Shown here one piece after another: positions 60,980 to 64,000 of a DNA stretch of 64,000 bases. The position numbers and the translations under genes are program-made. The notes under the pieces are model-generated. The model saw only the letters and a program-made list of their open reading frames with translations. It had not been told where the DNA came from and did no database searches. The DNA comes from Paenibacillus nasutitermitis (GTDB taxonomy: Bacteria; Bacillota; Bacilli; Paenibacillales; Paenibacillaceae): contig NZ_BMHP01000001.1 in the NCBI RefSeq assembly GCF_014641075.1, positions 310,001-374,000 on the forward strand. Reading direction: 5' to 3'. The first letter of the stretch is position 1; every line of letters begins with the position of its first letter.

Positions 60980-61169
60980 TTACCAATGTTGACTACGGGT
61001 TGTTCCTGCGCGTGCAGGAAGCCGGAATTGCCGCCTTGCAGGAGAATATGGAAGGCTTGCCGCCTTCGCGGTGGGGATGATCTACGAACCGCGCAGAGAT
61101 GCCTTGGTGGAGGCGTTGCACAAGGAGGGCTGGGAAGTGGAGAAACCTAAAGCAACCATGTTCCTATGA
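60979..61169 (+). pseudogene. Aminotransferase class I remnant
   Basis: Two frames encode consecutive pieces of a fold-type I aminotransferase: [17 protein letters not shown] (from about 60988) and then, after a frameshift before 61071, [16 protein letters not shown] with [15 protein letters not shown]. The second frame hits TGA at 61167, where family members have Trp (MFxWA), so it also carries a nonsense change; the sequence beyond still reads ARLPK. No N- or C-terminal parts are present. It is a clear decayed internal fragment. Confidence 0.75.
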
Positions 61170-61296
61170 GCCCGACTACCCAAGATGCGATGGAATATTG
61201 AGGTTCCATGGGTCTTCCGCATCATTTCCCAGGAAATGCTACGGCGCTGCGGAGGGACCAATTTATAATATACGAACCCATAATGGAGGAGAGGAA

Positions 61297-61797
61297 ATGA
61301 TGAACAAACGACTGATTATCGGCGACGCAACGCAGGAAATGGCCAATACGCGCCGCATTCTGGAAAGCCTACCCGAGGAGCATTTGTCATGGAAGCCGCA
61401 TGAGAAATCGATGACGCTCGGCGGGTTGGCTACGCACCTGACCAATCTGCTGAACTGGCAAATCGCGATTTTGCAATATCCGGAGTTCGATCTTTCCACT
61501 GTGCCGCAGCGGCGGGAGCCTCTGGATAAACGAGCTGACTTTCTGAAGGAGTTTGACGCGAACGTCGGCACCTTTGATAAGCTGCTCGCCGAATGTGACG
61601 AGAAGTCGCTCGGCGAAGAATGGACGCTGCGCCATGGTGACCATATTATCCTCCGCGAATCGCGGGCGATTGCGCTCCGCACCTTCGGATTAAGCCACAT
61701 GGTCCACCATCGGGCGCAGCTCGGGGTCTACTTGCGGCTGCTCGATATTCCGGTGCCGGGTATGTACGGTCCATCGGCCGACGAGGAATCCCAATGA
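61297..61797 (+). CDS. DinB-family protein
   Basis: A 166-residue four-helix-bundle protein of the DinB/YfiT type. Metal-binding His candidates are in LATHLTNLLNWQ and LSHMVHHRAQLGVYLRLLDI. GGAGGAGAGG precedes ATG 61297. DinB-like proteins are often thiol-transfer (bacillithiol S-transferase) or stress proteins in Bacillota; the exact role here is unknown. A terminator follows. Confidence 0.88.
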   Translation: MMNKRLIIGDATQEMANTRRILESLPEEHLSWKPHEKSMTLGGLATHLTNLLNWQIAILQYPEFDLSTVPQRREPLDKRADFLKEFDANVGTFDKLLAECDEKSLGEEWTLRHGDHIILRESRAIALRTFGLSHMVHHRAQLGVYLRLLDIPVPGMYGPSADEESQ

Positions 61798-61818
61798 AAT
61801 AGGCTTCTTCATCCAAAT

Positions 61819-61865
61819 AGTCGCAGGGCACTGGCATGACCGCCGGTACTCTGCGACTGTTTTTG
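61819..61865 (+). terminator. Terminator after the DinB-like gene
   Basis: AGTCGCAG / CTGCGACT with GTTTTTGTT after it. Confidence 0.8.
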
Positions 61866-61943
61866 TTATTGTCGATTAAATGCTCAAATGGATCAGACAC
61901 GCGGCGCAGCTGGAGAATAAGCAAAACATGGAGGGTTGATCAC

Positions 61944-62000
61944 ATGAAAATAGCTGCGCTTTACGATATTCATGGAAATTTGCCAGCTTTACTCGCTTAG
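61944..62000 (+). pseudogene. 5' fragment of a calcineurin-like metallophosphoesterase
   Basis: ATG 61944, with GGAGGGTT upstream, encodes MKIAALYDIHGNLPALLA and then TAG at 61998. DIHGNLPAL is the metal-binding signature at the start of the YfcE-type phosphoesterases, normally about 240 residues. Everything after it is missing. Confidence 0.7.
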
Positions 62001-62052
62001 ATTAATGAATTCCGGCCTCGTTGAACTGATGGGTAGTAGGGTTAAATGTGAT

Positions 62053-62315
62053 ATGAATTGTGCCATGCTCTAAACGCCGTTTTCCTGAGATCCATAGGAA
62101 GATGGGTTCGCCTGGATGCTCGGGGAAATAAAGCTGGTGTAGATGCGCAATTCTCTTTAGGTGATGAAAAACTGGCTTTTTCGGTGCGGGAGGAATACAA
62201 CGAAGTTGATTTTTCAGTAATATATACACTACCAAACCCAAATACAATTAATGTTTTAAAACAAAGTACAAATTGTATCAATATGTACCTGCATGGTTTA
62301 CCAACCAGTTTGTAG
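62053..62315 (+). pseudogene. C-terminal fragment of a transglutaminase-like protein
   Basis: The open frame from about 62053 reads CHALNAVFLRSIG, RWVRLDARGNKAGVDAQFSL, GDEKLAFSVREEYNEVDF and YTLPNPNTINVLKQ. It resembles the C-terminal part of transglutaminase-like proteins, in which a WIRLDARGNK strand follows the catalytic Cys region. The N-terminal half is absent and there is no ribosome site, so it is a remnant. A fusion to the preceding phosphoesterase stub by deletion is possible. Confidence 0.6.
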
Positions 62316-62346
62316 ATTATTTAACTAAACATTCCTAGAGCTTGAG

Positions 62347-62497
62347 AAATGGGCTCTGTAAAAAAGGAGCGCCTCGGATGGGTTTGTCCACAACACATCA
62401 AGGAGTCGCTCTTACTATGAAGTATAAGCAATCAGACGCACAAAATCACAGATTGAACGAATTACCACCTCACATCTCAAAAGAGGTCAAGCAGTAA
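62347..62497 (+). mobile_element. Probable IS110-family insertion sequence, 5' remnant
   Basis: After an ATG at about 62417 the frame reads MKYKQSDAQNHRLNE, and a neighbouring frame gives IERITTSHL, which resembles the start of IS110-type transposases (Met-Lys-Tyr-Lys-Gln ... Ile-Thr-Thr-Ser-His-Leu). It then degenerates within 30 codons. AAAAAGGAGCGCC and GGAGTCGCTCTTACT upstream could be the IS left end. No catalytic DEDD domain remains. I rate this as likely but not proven. Confidence 0.5.
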
Positions 62498-62604
62498 AAA
62501 CTGACTAGCCAAAAAAATTAAAAAGGCTGATTTAGCTATATAAGGTCATGAAACAATCCGATCCATTGCAGCGTCTTACCTTTAAAAGGGGAGTTGATGA
62601 CATA

Positions 62605-63552
62605 ATGAAGAAAATTATATTAGCGGTTGCGACCGCGAGTCTACTGACCGTTTCGGCAACAACCTACGCTGCTGCACCTGACAAAATCTTTGTTAAAGGG
62701 GAGCAAATCCAATCTGAAGTTCCGCTAATAGTCGATAAAGGCAGGGTATTAGTCCCGCTTCGCACTATAACTGATTCGCTTGGCGCTTCGGTAGAATGGA
62801 ACCAAGAATCGAAAACTGCCACCATCCGCAAATGGTCGGAAACGGTTAAGATAACCGCTGGTAAAAACATCGCGTATTATATAAAGGCTGATCAATCTAA
62901 TAATATGACGCTTGATGTGTCCGCAAAAATCGTAAAGAATCGCGTTTATGTTCCACTTCGTTTTCTTTCGCAGTTTTATGGTTATCACGTGGCCGCAAAT
63001 GAGAATACTGTGTTCGTGAACTCGCCGCTCAGCCAAAACGAGCAAGATATCCTATATAGGGGAGAACTGGCGAATGCGCGGCAATTTGTGATGGACAAGG
63101 GTCCGAGGAATGCTCATTATGCTCAAAAATCAATACCTTATACGCATGAACGAGAAGGTTTTGAAACAACCTTTCTTTTCCCAGTCGGCGAAGCCAATCG
63201 CTTTTTCTTGATATCGGACGATACCGTTTCGTTTTATGAACTGCAAGATGACTTTTTCGTGATCACATGGCAGGCGCACATACCTGTTGGTCAAAAAGAC
63301 ACGGATCAGCTTTTCCTGGACAACAAAGTGACGAACGCCACAGGAACCAAACCCGACATCAAAAAGGAATTTTTCTTTTACAGAACCAGTGGCTTAATGA
63401 CCAGCACCAATATTACAGCAGGGAAAATCAGTCTTGATGGAAAGATCACTGAAACTGGCGTCAAAAGAATTGTCGGCGATGAAGTCAAAGAACAATCAGG
63501 ATCACTGGCTTTCGAGCTTCCTGACGAGATAAGGGCAGAGATAAATCAGTAA
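62605..63552 (+). CDS. Exported protein with copper-amine-oxidase N-terminal domain
   Basis: 315 residues from ATG 62605 (AAGGGGAG upstream). The signal peptide (KKIILAVATASLLTVSATTYA) is followed by the CuAO-N/stalk domain: VPLIVDKGRVLVPLRTIT, SLGASVEWNQESKTATI, then VPLRFLSQFYGYHVAANENT. This domain in Paenibacillus is a widespread wall- or surface-associated repeat, not an amine oxidase. The C-terminal about 165 residues (TTFLFPVGEANRFFLISDD, VSFYELQDDFFVITW) form a separate domain I do not recognise. Base composition is visibly more AT-rich than the genes around 48-60 kb. Confidence 0.8.
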   Translation: MKKIILAVATASLLTVSATTYAAAPDKIFVKGEQIQSEVPLIVDKGRVLVPLRTITDSLGASVEWNQESKTATIRKWSETVKITAGKNIAYYIKADQSNNMTLDVSAKIVKNRVYVPLRFLSQFYGYHVAANENTVFVNSPLSQNEQDILYRGELANARQFVMDKGPRNAHYAQKSIPYTHEREGFETTFLFPVGEANRFFLISDDTVSFYELQDDFFVITWQAHIPVGQKDTDQLFLDNKVTNATGTKPDIKKEFFFYRTSGLMTSTNITAGKISLDGKITETGVKRIVGDEVKEQSGSLAFELPDEIRAEINQ

Positions 63553-63603
63553 TCAAACTCGAATATCTGTAATCGGATAGTTAAACAGAACAACAAGTGA
63601 TGT

Positions 63604-63640
63604 TAAAAAAACTGCCGTTACGAATACACGGCAGTTCTTC
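63604..63640 (-). terminator. Terminator after the solute-binding protein gene
   Basis: On the minus strand AACTGCCGT / ACGGCAGTT is followed by seven T residues. Confidence 0.85.
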
Positions 63641-63698
63641 CAACTTCTATGGAGGACCATTCATTTACATCAGATGGGTTGATATCGCTAAATCTAAT

Positions 63699-64000
63699 TT
63701 ACTTGTTCGCATCCTCATAGCTCTTTTTGAAGTAATCGAATACCTCCTTTGCTCCCTTGGAATTGTAGGCATCGAGGAAGCTATTTTTCGCTTTTTCAAA
63801 GTCAGCATCGGTTTTCTGGTAAATGACTTTGGCGATGTTAGCAACCAGATAAGCATCCAGCTGTTCTTTCTTCCCCTGAATATCGGAGCCCGGAACGGCT
63901 GAAAGGCTTCCCAATTTGCCTACATCATAGGAATAGTTTGGAATCTTTATAAAAGCATCGTTGATCGTACTGTAATTATAATGAGCCATAAAATCATTTT
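63699..64000 (-). CDS. Probable extracellular solute-binding protein, C-terminal part
   Basis: The minus-strand frame is open to the right edge and stops at 63699, so about 100 C-terminal residues are visible. They read NDFMAHYNYSTINDAFIKIP, then SYDVGKLGSLSAVPGSDIQG, KKEQLDAYLVANIAKVIYQK and FEKAKNSFLDAYNSKGAKEV, ending VFDYFKKSYEDANK. This helical ending, with a Tyr-rich segment and a final two-helix lid, is typical of family 1 solute-binding lipoproteins of Bacillota. The Met at 63989 is probably internal. Substrate unknown. Confidence 0.55.
   Translation of the reverse strand, partial: NDFMAHYNYSTINDAFIKIPNYSYDVGKLGSLSAVPGSDIQGKKEQLDAYLVANIAKVIYQKTDADFEKAKNSFLDAYNSKGAKEVFDYFKKSYEDANK

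Noticed and set aside
63597..63902. A plus-strand 101-codon frame near the right edge
   Set aside because: It lies over the terminator and antisense to the solute-binding protein end, which has better coding character.
1..64000. tRNA or rRNA genes, complete prophage, restriction or toxin-antitoxin systems
   Set aside because: None was recognised on either strand. The holin-like gene at 42.4 kb has no other phage genes around it.

Overview
The window reads as a chromosomal segment of a spore-forming, low-to-mid GC Bacillota, most likely a Paenibacillus or close relative. The evidence is gene content and order: an lutR-lutABC lactate locus, a T-box-controlled pheST, pheT followed by a zapA-type gene and mutS2, an alaR-alaT pair, a Spo0E-like phosphatase, and a block of spore-coat genes (cotH, a repeat protein, two CotF-like proteins). 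Most genes have strong AAGGAGG-type ribosome binding sites. There are no rRNA genes, tRNA genes or CRISPR arrays that I can support.

Left part (1-8.9 kb): the end of a DeoR-type regulator overlaps a KduD-type dehydrogenase. Then come a small YdaT-like protein, fumarase FumC, an HMGL-like aldolase preceded by a tiny overlapping leader frame, and lutR-lutA-lutB-lutC with a fourth, unrecognised gene that looks co-transcribed. 8.9-16 kb: an MMPL exporter divergent from a TetR regulator, a divergent PRPP-synthetase paralogue with a small partner gene, tandem 46-bp repeats, and a VWA lipoprotein. 15.8-21.3 kb: a five-gene minus-strand operon joining an ECF sigma factor to two ABC ATPases and two membrane proteins. 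21.6-25.5 kb: an orphan pxpA, a MASE3-like/GGDEF/EAL protein, and a membrane protein that may be the stranded membrane half of a multicopper oxidase.

Middle (25.6-48 kb): decayed coding sequence, then a class I ribonucleotide reductase operon (nrdA-nrdB) with two NrdR-type boxes exactly 32 bp apart. Next is a copper block (ycnJ, a NarL-type two-component system, ycnI), then the T-box and pheST. After that lies a 1056-residue coiled-coil protein with an N-terminal ZapA domain and two families of internal tandem repeats. It is followed by a CuA-type cupredoxin lipoprotein and a holin-like protein in reverse orientation, mutS2, a DUF350 membrane protein, a 25-residue membrane peptide, a zinc-ribbon protein and an MFS transporter.

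Right part (48-64 kb): a GH3 glycosidase, an ADP-ribosylglycohydrolase and cysteine synthase. The spore-coat block follows, where CotH kinase lies next to a CotG-like protein with six 13-residue repeats. Then come alaR-alaT, a Spo0E-like protein, a lipoprotein/PduO/RluA chain with ATGA overlaps, and an ArsC-family protein. From 61.0 to 62.5 kb there is a graveyard: remnants of an aminotransferase, a metallophosphoesterase, a transglutaminase-like protein and probably an IS110-type transposase. The window ends with a copper-amine-oxidase-N-domain protein and the 3' end of a probable solute-binding protein.
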